Positions 25,164-34,633 of a DNA stretch of 64,000 bases are shown piece after piece; the stretch's first letter is position 1; each line of letters starts with the position of its first letter. The notes under the pieces were generated by a model. That model had not been told where the DNA came from and searched no databases. It worked only from the letters and a program-made list of their open reading frames with translations. This stretch comes from Isoetes taiwanensis (taxonomy: Eukaryota; Streptophyta; Lycopodiopsida; Isoetales; Isoetaceae). Position numbers and translations under genes: made by a program. The stretch spans positions 3,916,706-3,980,705 of the forward strand of contig JAJEKV010000085.1 of assembly GCA_021234155.1 (NCBI GenBank). The letters are read 5' to 3'.

Positions 25164-25710
25164 CTTATTATTATTATATCCAGAGGTGTTGAAGCCTAAT
25201 ATGATCTGGGAATCTATCTGCGAGCTTGGGAAAGACTAAGCTTTTAAATATTTTTGTATTTGCATATTGGAGTGTGCAAAAATCTTCTCCATATCAATGC
25301 TGCAAGAATTGTTTTTTCTCAGGCTGTACGGATTACGAGAATGGCTTTTCTGTGGTAAGTTCTAGCTCCATGGAATCGCCATGCTGATGTAGATGATCAG
25401 GAAAAGAGCTTCTGTGGTAATGTTTTGACTCCAAGAAATCACCATGGCAGTTTAGATGAGCCCAAAAAGACCGAGAAAGATATGGCTTTGCTCAGTAAAA
25501 TCACTGCAGCGATTATGTTCAGCAAATATATTTGTTTTCTTTTTAATATTTTCTATTATGAAAGAAGCTTTATGGTCACCTTAAATGCCAAAATAAACAA
25601 GTTTCTTTACCTTTGAGCGTCCAATATACACTCATTCTTAATTCGAATAAATCGCAGTGGCGATCTTTTTGAGCGCATCTTTTTGAGCGCAACATATATA
25701 AAATGTATGA
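25164..25710. other. Intergenic left flank of the copia element
   Basis: Short frames only, including an unrecognised 63-codon frame at 25425-25616. Two near-identical strings around 25345 and 25411 (CTTCTGTGGTAA) suggest a local duplication. It ends at the GAATT target site. Confidence 0.4.
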
Positions 25711-25715
25711 GAATT
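25711..25715. repeat. Target site duplication of the copia element (left)
   Basis: GAATT directly precedes the left LTR and is repeated at 39420-39424 directly after the right LTR, the 5-bp size usual for Ty1/copia. Confidence 0.93.
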
Positions 25716-26282
25716 TGTGAGATCACTTAAGTCTTCAATTCGTTCCCTTATGAAACAACCCTTATATATGTGTATTATTTGAATAAACCATTGAACTTAA
25801 GGCAATTACCTTAGATGAAATCTTAGACTATTAAGCAGAAATAACTCGTTACTGTAGCAATGGTCTTTGATTCACAATGGACTGCAACATATACAAGTAT
25901 AGACTATCTTCTCCCTTGCTGATCTGCTCAGCAATCGTCTCACAAAGCTATCTTCTAGATAAATTATTTACAGGTTTATAAACATGGGATTCTTCGGCCG
26001 CCCGTCGGTTAAGCTCAGTAGTAATGTTTTTAGTTAGTCAACTTTCCATCCAAATTTTATGGCTTCACCTCTTGCAATATTGTAGACCATTTTTGTCCCT
26101 TAACATTTCGACCTTCAAGACTTAATTTCAAGCCTTAAATAATTTGAACCATTGACCTTACCTTTTAACTTATCCATATAGTTAACATACAACCATTGTA
26201 TGCTTCTGAGCCTTCCCTTTTCTTCAACTATTTTATGACCGTCTCAATGGAATATGTGATGACCTCCAATATTTTTCTAACA
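25716..26282 (-). repeat. Copia 3' LTR (left in window)
   Basis: 567 bp, near-identical to 38839-39419. On the minus strand it runs from TGTTAGAAAA to GATCTCACA. It lacks an internal stretch of about 11 bases (ATTTACACT region) that the other LTR has. Confidence 0.95.
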
Positions 26283-26283
26283 T

Positions 26284-26296
26284 TCCTCCTTCATCA
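26284..26296 (-). promoter_or_regulatory. Copia polypurine tract
   Basis: On the minus strand, GATGAAGGAGGAA lies directly before the 3' LTR start TGTTAG. This is the plus-strand priming site position. Confidence 0.8.
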
Positions 26297-26538
26297 TATA
26301 TTCCTGCACATTTAAGCAATCCCTGAAGTGTATGAATTTCCTTTCAACAAGAGCTTTTGTAAACACATCTGCAACCTGCTCCTGAGTATTTATGTACTTC
26401 ATCTCAATATATTCTTTCTGCTAGATCCCTGATAAAATGTATATTTAACTCTATATGTTTGGTCCTTTCATGCTCTACTGGGTTTTTAACAATGGCAATG
26501 CAACTTTGGCTGTCTGATAAAATAGTTGTTGGTCTTTT

Positions 26539-27860
26539 CTAAGAGCAATTCATTTCTTCAAGCAACCTCCTCGGCCAAATTACTTCTTTAGCAACCAAAG
26601 AAGCTACAACATATTCAGCCTCTGCAGATGACATGGCTATTGCATTCTGCTTTTTGCATTTCCAGCTGATAGCACCTCCTTCTAGGTAGATTACATAGCC
26701 AGAAGTGGACCTTCTTGCACTGAGATCACCTCCCCAGTCTGCATGACTATAAGCCTGTAGATTAAGATCTTCTGAATCAAAAGTAATTCCATGATGTTTG
26801 GTACCCTTTAGGTATCGCAACACTCTCTTAGCTGCAAGCCAATGAATTTTGCTGGGCTTATGATTCCTCCTACTTAATATATTCACAATATAAGCAATGT
26901 CTGGTCTGGTATTATTTGCCAGGTACAGTAGGCATCCCACTAATGACCTGTAAGGCACTTTTTCCATTTCTTCTTTCTCATGCTCTGATAATGCTAATTC
27001 AGCAGTCAATTGATGGCCAGACACCACAGGGGTTTTTGCTATGCATGCTTCATCAAGTTTAAACCTTTTAAGCATATTGTCTATATGCCTACTTTGTTTC
27101 AGTCTCAGCAACCTTTTCTGTCTATCCCTTTCAACTTCAATGCCCAAAAATTGTTTGAGTTCTCCTAAGTCTGACATTTAAAATCTGTCCTTCAGCAAGT
27201 TTTTGCACTGGTTCATGCATTCCATACTACTAGCAGCCATGAGTCATCAACATACAAAGCTATTACACAATAACTGCCATCATTTTGATACTTGTACAAG
27301 TTTCCATCATTTTTAAATTTTTCAAATCCTTGCTCCTTTAGAAAATTATCCATATAGAGATACCATTCTATTGGAGATTGTTTAAGTCCATAGACTGCTC
27401 TGTTCAATTTCCAGACCTTATTGTTACCAACTTCAAAGCCAGGGGCTTGTCTCATAAAAATGTTTTCTTCTAACTTTGCATTCAAGAAGGCAGTTTTTAC
27501 ATCCATGTGATGTAGTTCCAAACTCAATGCATTGGCCAGACTGATTAATAGCCTTAAGCTGGTAAGTTTAACAATAGGGGAGTATGTCTCATCATAATCT
27601 ATTCCCTTTTTCTGTGTAAATCCTTGTGCCACAAGTCTTGTATTAAATTGTTTACTTCCATCTGCATTGGTTTTGACTTTGTACAGCCATTTACTTCCAA
27701 TCACATTATGATTACCAGGATAATCTACTACATCATAGGTCTGAGTTTTCTTAAATGATTCCAGCTCATCTTCCATTGCTGCCAGCCATTTATCTTTGTC
27801 TCCACAGGCTAAAGCTTCCTCTAACTTCTCAGGGGTTTCTACATCTTCCATTATTGCCAT
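26539..27860 (-). pseudogene. Copia reverse transcriptase and RNase H
   Basis: The 27860-27213 frame has the copia RT opening (IGSKWLYKVKTNADG), then MDVKTAFLNAKL and the catalytic ALYVDD. The 27177-26539 frame continues RT (LGELKQFLGIEV) into RNase H (SHADWGGDLSARRSTSGYV, SSAEAEYV). A one-base frame change separates the two near 27.2 kb, just after YVDD. Otherwise long open frames suggest recent decay. Confidence 0.9.
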
Positions 27861-28645
27861 AATATGATCATTTACTTGACCTAATTGTTCTAGCCTTTTG
27901 CTTTTCCCACTTTCAATTCTCCCATAGTCATTGCTATCAAGTTTAGCCTTCTCTATTAACCTTTCTGCTTGAGATTTTCTCCTTCTATTCTATTCTATTC
28001 TGAACATTATTTTCCTCCTCAGGTTCATTTAATGGTTCCTGATTTCGTTGATTATCTTGCCTTATATTATTATCTTCTGATATCTGCCCATCATAAGCAT
28101 CATTTGATTCTAAATCTACTTCAAATGTCACCTTTTTTGTACTCTGTGGTACAATCAGATTTCTTTCCTTTTTTTCTCTCATCGAATATTACACCTCTGC
28201 TAATAATGATTTGCTTTGTGTTTGGTACCAATAACCTGTAACCCTTTGATTTACTATCATATTCAACAAGCACATTACCTTTTAAAGCAGAAGAAGGCAG
28301 TTTGTTTTGTATTAGTATGGCTGTTTTGAGTGCTTCCTCACAGAGATAATTTGGCAGCCCACTGTGTTTAATCTAATCATAGCTCTCACTGCATCCATAA
28401 TGGTTCTACTCTTCCTCTCTGCTACTCCATTCTGCTAAGGGCTATAACTGCACGTAAGTTGTCTTTTGATGCAATTAGCAACACAAAAAAGTTTGAATTT
28501 AGTAGACAAATATTCCCCTCCTCGATCTGACCTGATACACTTTACTTTTAGACCTGTTTCTCTCTCAACTTCTATTACATAATGTTTAAAAGTAGTTCAT
28601 GCTTGAGATTTTCTTTCAAGACAATAACTTTTGCACATTAACAAA
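27861..28645 (-). pseudogene. Copia integrase, C-terminal half
   Basis: Reading leftward from the insert, the integrase resumes with VIEVERETGLKVKCIRSDRG and then GEYLS, the core region just before the catalytic Glu. It continues as broken frames through an acidic linker (28182-27985, with NEPEEENN) into RT. The part before VIEVE contains an in-frame TGA. Confidence 0.8.
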
Positions 28646-28664
28646 GTTGCGTATTAAACGGGAG
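28646..28664 (+). repeat. Left terminal inverted repeat
   Basis: GTTGCGTATTAAACGGGAG matches the reverse complement of the right end (GTTGCAAATTAAACGGGAG) at 17 of 19 positions. Similarity may extend outward (AACAAA versus AACAAG). Confidence 0.75.
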
Positions 28665-28983
28665 CAAATCATCGAAACGAGAGCGAAAGGAATATTCCTC
28701 AAAGATTCCCTTTTTTTTTTACAAAAAGGGGGTAAAATGAGGTTAAAAAAAAAAAAGATGCATGAAATTCTATTTTGACCCCCCCAAAAGTGACTAATTT
28801 TTTTGTGCAACGAAAGAATTGACTTTTTTAAAGTGTCATTTTTCTTAGCAAATAGAATGTTGTTGAAGTATATTTTACGAGAGAAACCCTAATTTCAGAG
28901 GATAAAATATTTAACAAAAAATTGAAGTTAGTCCAGAATCAAACTCGTAGTATTCTCAAAATTTGAAGATAGAATCTTCATAT

Positions 28984-31900
28984 TCACATGCAAAATTCTG
29001 ATCTTTTTCTAAGACTCCGGTTATGTGCAAAAGTATGAGGATCGATGAAGGAAGGATCCGGGGCGTCATCATGTTCATTTATGCCATCCTCATCACCTTC
29101 ACTTCTTTCACTGTCACTAGAGGAAGTGCTTGAGTTATCTTCCTCATCACTATCAACAGATGGTGTAGCATTGCCACCACCTTCTTCATCCTCTTCTTCG
29201 TAATTACAAGCTTTTTTAAGCAAATTGATAGTCCTCTGGCGTGAGCGATTTGTCGATTTCAATTTAAAATCATAGCACAATATAGTCCGTCATTAAGGAT
29301 CAGCTCATCCCTACAACCCACCTTCTTGGACTTTCTCCCTTTTCCTTGGCTTCTCATTTCTAACTCATATCTACCTTCAAAAAAGCATTTTTTCGGAAAT
29401 GTTGCAAGCCAATGAATCTTGAGTTTAGTGACTAAGCCTTCCTCCTTGACTGTGTCAAGCACTTTTGCTATCCAGAAAGGTCGACCTTTGTCATCCTCCT
29501 CAGTTGGAAGAGCAATTAGCATACCCTTGGTAATTTCTGTGATATTACCTTGAGGCTCATTCCTGCGTCTTGGTCCGAGGTACATGACTCGATCCTCGTC
29601 TTCTTCTACTGCAGGTGCTAATGTAGCATTGCTTGGACCTGCTTGGTGCTGGGGTTGATGGAAGGTGTTAGGCCATCCAAATGGTTCTTGCAACTGTCTT
29701 AGAGCTATATTTTTCACAACAATTTTCTGTTCGAGAAAGAAATTACTCCACCACATCCGATCTTCTTCTAAGAAGTACTTAAAGCCTGAGGAAATTCCAT
29801 TTTCAATGGCTTTTAAGGATGACTCTGAGGTACTTTTCTTCTGCTTGGACTCCTTAGGATTTTTGAGAGGAAGTTGCTCAGCACGTTCTATGAAGGAAGT
29901 GTCTGGAATATATTTAAGGAAGCGTAATCCCTCTGGTGGACTCCAGTCCTTAGTTGTAGTATACTTCTTCCCCTGTAAGAAACTCTGGCCATCCTTCAAG
30001 TAGAACTTGATATGATGTTGAAAGGTGAGATCATTCAACTTGTTCACAGCTTGTTCTCTGTCTGAACGTTGAGAGAAAACAAACTCTCTGAAATCAGCAG
30101 TCTCTTTAAGAAGATCGACCACTGGAGTAGGAGTGTAAGAATCTTCAATAATTCGAACTAAAGAAGGAAGACAGAAAGCCTTCTTCCTTCTAAAGGCACG
30201 AAAAATCTGGCTGAACATTTGGTTAATCGATCATGAGTGTGTCCTACAAGTAAGAAACCGAGCTTCACTTTTCTAAAGATCCCTAGCTCCACTAACATGG
30301 CACAATCGCAAAAGAGTGTTTGATTCTTGTTCTCCCTTGTAGTATTGTCAAGTTGCAGATAAAGCACTGGCGGTAATTGCTCTTGCTCGCACAGGACCTT
30401 GTTAAGAATTGTGATTGTGAGGTTCAGGTCACCTTGCAAGTTTGGATACGTCAAAAATACTTTGCACTTTAGACTTCCTTTGAAGACCATAGCTCCTACA
30501 AGGTGGACCTTAACAAAACATTCCTCCGCACATCTTTTAGGAATGTTCAAGAAATGTGGTAGAGTAGTTTTTTTGGTCCATTCCATCAATCACAAATGCA
30601 TACATATATTGCGATTGGACGTTCAAGAGCTTTTTTTTTCGTGTTTGGCAAGCTTTCTTCTCTCTCACGCTTGTTGTTCACGATGTCCGGCAAGGTTCTC
30701 ATGCACAATATCTGTAGAAGAAATAAGGTCAAAGCATTTTTTTTAAAACAAGTGAGAGATTGAAGAACATGAGCTTACTTCTTTCGACCTCTGTCTTTGC
30801 AGTTTCTCTTTGATTTTTTTAATTCTGCACACCTTGAGCAAACATACATTCTGTGTCTCCTCGGAATTTTCACTAAACCGAATTCACTTTTCCACAGTCT
30901 GGTGAAGTGTGAGTAAGAGATGTGCTGAAGCTGAGTGCAAGTCTCTTTGTACTCATTAAAAACATCTTTTTTGGTGATGTTATCAGTTAAATGATACATG
31001 TTGCTATTAGGCAGCTTCTCACATGTTTCTCTAAAATATTTCTCCATCCATGACACAAAGTGACAAGGGCATGCATGGTTACAACTCTTCTTGGTCCACA
31101 ATGATCATCAATTGCTGGATTTTTGTCCAGTCTTTTGTGTATTCTAGACATTCTGGTGGACCCTAAACGGTGGACAACCATAAAGCATTTCTGGCAAACT
31201 TCTTGACGGTTAATGTAGTGCAAGAAGGTGTTGCGGTCTGGCCTTACATGATAGGCCAAGTAGGCATTCTGGTCAGCCAATGTCATTGAACTGTAGTTGT
31301 CTCTAATTGCTCGTAATTTAGACATGTTAAATTTGTTGATACAACCCAATGAGCAGCATTTACTTCTTAAAAGTCTTCTCATTTTATGCTCGTCCATAAG
31401 GTTTCTTCTTCTTACAGAGGAGCATGCTCTCAAACTACAATCCACCTTGAATTTCTTGGTGGACTGGCTAGAGAACGTGTAATCTCGTTGCACTTCGTTG
31501 GTTTCTTCATCTTCTGAAGAGAGTTCTACTCTGGGGGTGACCTCCTCTGCTCTTAGTGGTGTGCTTGTAGAGGAGAACAAACCACGTGAAGCTGTACCCG
31601 GATAAGGCGGAGGTGCAGTGTTGAATGAAGGAGATGGGCCAGCATATGATGTGCCAGCGAAAGTTGTTGAAGCGTCTTCACAGGGAGTTCGATCAAACAT
31701 ATCTCTTAGAGCAGACTGAAATTCTGCAAACCCATGTGTCACCACGTTTGTGTGAAGAGGAGTAGATGCTGCAGGGTCGTCTTCATTTGTAGTGAAATCG
31801 TGATGGGAGAAACGATGGAGAATCTCGCAGTCTTCAGAACGTGCTGTATTCTTGGCATGTGTAAGTGAAGATGGAGAAACAACAAACGGCGGAGGTAGTC

Positions 31901-32458
31901 TGTTCCGAAAAATTTGCTGAGGTCGAGCCATTGTAGTGTCGGGGGATGGTACAAATGGTGGTGGAAGATTGCTACGTGCAACAGGTGAGGGTTGGAAAGG
32001 TGGTGGCAGCCGGTTTCCTACTGGACTTGGAGAGGGCTGGAAAGGTGGTGGCAGTCTACTAGTTACTGGACTCGGAGTGTCTTCGAGAAGCAACAAAGAC
32101 CTTGTCGAGGTAGGTGTTGAAGAAGCATCTCCGTCTTGTGTTCCATCTGAAGTAGAGGTACTTGGGCAAACAAATGGTGGTGGAAGTTTGTTCACGAAGC
32201 GGTTAACCATGTCAAACAACTGCAAAAAATTGTGGGCTTGTTACTAACTCACAAGTCGATTGGACTAATGATATTCGAGAATACAAATGCTATTCTGGAA
32301 TAGTATTTTGTGTGCAGCATTTGCCGTGTGTGTGCAAAGATGCTATTCCAGAATACACTTATCCAGAGTGTTTGGACAAGACGTATTCCGCATCACATAG
32401 AAAAAGACAACTGACAGTGGCCTACCTTTAAAAAGGAAAATTCGAAATCGTTCGCCAT
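28984..32458 (-). pseudogene. Putative DDE-type transposase (DUF7869-like), spliced, several one-base frameshifts
   Basis: Exon 1 (32458-32426, MANDFEFSFLK) splices with GTAGGC...TTTGCAG to a long exon from 32219. The N-terminal part has five LPPPF repeats in a low-complexity stretch. Next come Cys clusters (KCCSLGCINKFN; REVCQKCFMVVHRLG... in part), then WMEKYFRETCEKLPNSN and YVCSRCAELKKS. An intron lies near 30.78-30.70 kb. The core follows: IDGMDQ (broken by an A-run), LQLDNTTRENKN and GFLLVGHTHD, then MFSQIF and a C-terminal region ending in an acidic Glu/Asp/Ser tail. Asp-Asn-rich LDNTTRENKN plus VGHTHDxxxQMFS is the signature I know from DUF7869 proteins, which look like RNase H-fold transposases; the catalytic assignment is inference. 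The reading frame changes near 31.10, 30.58, 30.22 and 29.27 kb, each by one base. Confidence 0.7.
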
Positions 32459-33173
32459 TCGATTCCGCCGAGATTTAGTCGCCAGCCCGAAGCGCCTTCC
32501 GATCAATATACATTTGTTTGTATTCGATTTACATAGCGAAAAAGAATGGACCGTAAGCATGTAAAGTACATAGTACGCCTTTCTTTTGTTCTCTCGATTT
32601 ATACGTAGGCCAAAGTGTATTCGTAATACACTTTGCCCATCCGCAAAAGCAAAGTGTATTCGGAATACACTTTGCTTATCGGCCAAGTGCAAAGTGTATT
32701 CCGGAATACACTTTGCCCTTCGGGCGAAGAGCAAAGTGTATTCCGGAATACACTTTGCTCACTGGCAAAGGGCAAAGTGTATTCCGGAATACACTTTGCT
32801 CTTCGGCATTGAGCAAAGTGTATTCCGGAATACACTTTGCTCTTCGCCCGAAGGGCAAAGTGTATTCCGGAATACACTTTGCACTTGGCCAGTAAGCAAA
32901 GTGTATTCCAGAATACATTGTGCTTGTAATTTTTAGAGCGCTTGCTTTTTTGCACTAAGATAACACACTTTTTAGCTGCAACATACCACTTTTTAGGTTA
33001 AAAATAACACTTTCGAGTCCAAATAAGGCACAAAAAAATGACTTAGAGTGACAATATTTTAGCTTGTTTTCCTGTCTTTTCTTGGCCTTCTGGGCACAAG
33101 TTTAGTAAATGTTATTCTGGAATACAACTTTCGTTTGAATTTCTGTCTTGACAAGGTAGTTTTCAACGTTTCA
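32425..33173. promoter_or_regulatory. Divergent promoter region of the nested transposon
   Basis: The space between the transposase start and the first recognised methyltransferase exon. It holds the eight-unit palindrome array (32611-32923) and isolated half-diverged copies of the motif (for example TTATTCTGGAATACAAC near 33111). No firm TATA box can be assigned to either gene. Confidence 0.55.
32611..32923. repeat. Array 1: eight palindromes, 39-42-bp period
   Basis: Units start at 32611, 32650, 32690, 32732, 32773, 32814, 32856 and 32897. The core is GTGTATTCCGGAATACAC flanked by CAAA and TTTG, self-complementary over 26 bases; the first, second and last units are degenerate. Spacers of about 14-16 bases also pair with each other: CCCTTCGGGCGAAGA (units 3-4) is the reverse complement of the spacer between units 6 and 7, and the 2-3 and 7-8 spacers nearly match in the same way. 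The whole array is therefore one large near-palindrome centred in unit 5. Confidence 0.95.
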
Positions 33174-34566
33174 GTGGCAGGGAAGAAGGAAGCAAGAGGG
33201 CTTCAAAGAAATCTCACAAGCCTAAGCGTCCACACCCTCAGAAGCACACCTCTGACACGGACGCCCCCGCTATTTACGAGAATTTTCAAACGCAGTGGTT
33301 CGTGACCAGGGGTGCAGATGGAAAATACAGCACACTGACGTTTCTGTACGTCTGTAAAAGTGCTGGTAACAAAAGGTACGCCGACTCCGAGTTTGTTAAC
33401 CTTGGGATAATAAAAGATGTCTCTGAGGTTGCCGGACAAGGAGGTCAGGTGGGGAGGCTTTCCTTCAAGACCTCCCAAGGCTTTATTGTTGTGGACATCG
33501 CATTCTTTAAAATTGTCAGTGTGCAACCACCGGCACTGTACAAATTTTTTTCACACTACCGGCTAAAACGAAGCCTGTGTTCATTAATTAGGCAGGTTTG
33601 TTCCAGCACAAGCGAGGACTTTCCTGTCAGTGAGTCCGAGCAATCAGATGGAGAAAGGTCACAATCACCACCTTCTGCTAGTTCTTCAGGGAGGTCATCA
33701 GATAGAGGTTCTGAGGAACAAGACGAGGAAGAAATCACTGTGCAGCCAAAAAAACTTAGCGTGCCAAGGCAAACGATAGCTGCTAAAGAACCAAAGAAGC
33801 GGAAGGTACAGGAGCTTGTGGTTGCTGACATCGCGGAGGAACAACCAAAAACGAAGAAGGGAAAGGGCAAGGCTCCTGGGGTGGCCATTAAAGAAAAGAA
33901 GGTGGACAAGACCTCAGAGAGGATGGAACAAATAAATCTTAACAAGTATGTTCAAGGGGTAATATACTTGCCAGTAACATCCATGAGGTTGCCACCAAAG
34001 AATGAAGCTGGTGAGCGCCCCCTTCAGGTTCGAAAAATCTATGCTGACCACTTAAGAAACCTGAAAGATAGAATAAGGAGCAATCCCAATGCCCACGTTG
34101 CTCCAATTGTCGTTCTTGTTGACAGATCCCAATGCATGGACCCCAAGGACTATGACAGGGAAAAATGCGATACTTACATGCACTACGCCCTAGGGGTAAC
34201 CACGGTTTTAAAGCAAGAAGGCGGTTGTACAAGGAGAAAAAAGAACCCGAGATATCTTTCTCGCTCTGCTTCATTGTTTCTGCGGCGGCCCGACAGATGA
34301 AGAAGCGAAGATCGTTGCCAACACGCATAATGCGACAACGAAAGTACAAGCTTAAAATGAGCTTAAGGGACAAAATCAGGTCCATGCACGGGGAGTATAT
34401 TATATTCAAAGAAAAATATGGAGAAGAATTGAAGAAACCAGCAAAATCTCTAGAACTAAAGGAAGCGTGTGCTGTGGAGTGCTGCCTCAAATATGACGAG
34501 GCTAACAAAAGGCAGTCTCTCATACCACATGACAACTGGTTTCAATTAGCCTTCAGAGACGGCAGA
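33174..34566 (+). pseudogene. ParB-like domain exon(s) of the methyltransferase gene
   Basis: Open from an apparent acceptor (TTTCAG at 33173). The N-terminal 130 residues are not recognised. A Ser/Glu/Lys-rich linker follows (about 33.6-33.93 kb, with a basic KKGKGKAP stretch that could serve nuclear targeting). Then comes a ParB-like segment: LPVTSMRLPP, RKIYADHLRNLKDRIRSNPN, HVAPIVVLVD, and after a shift GNHGFKARRRLYKE, then CGGPTDEEAKIVANTHN. The order (residue-binding start, PIVV, G-N-H/R box, DEEA...N) is that of the ParB/Srx fold. Three one-base frame changes fall between 34195 and 34350 (ALG/GNHG, FIV/CGGP, KVQ/KMSL). The final part, LRDKIRSMHGEYIIFKEKYG to DNWFQLAFRDGR, ends at donor GTAAGT. 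Confidence 0.72.
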
Positions 34567-34633
34567 GTAAGTTTCTTTTGTATTCTGGAATACCCCTGCA
34601 ACCATCCCACTGACATTGCTTGTTACTGCGCAG
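34567..34633 (+). other. Intron with one palindrome-motif copy
   Basis: GTAAGT...GCGCAG intron of 67 bp in the methyltransferase gene. It contains TATTCTGGAATACCCC, a diverged single copy of the array motif. Confidence 0.85.

Noticed and set aside
32611-32923. CRISPR array
   Set aside because: Regular repeats of about 26 bp, but palindromic units with 14-16-base related spacers in a plant transposon. No cas genes, and the spacers mirror each other.
32586-32955. Long open frames on both strands with repeated SVFRNTLC, KVYSGIHFA or KCIPEYTL units
   Set aside because: They are the palindrome array read as protein. Because the array is self-complementary, both strands give almost the same peptides.
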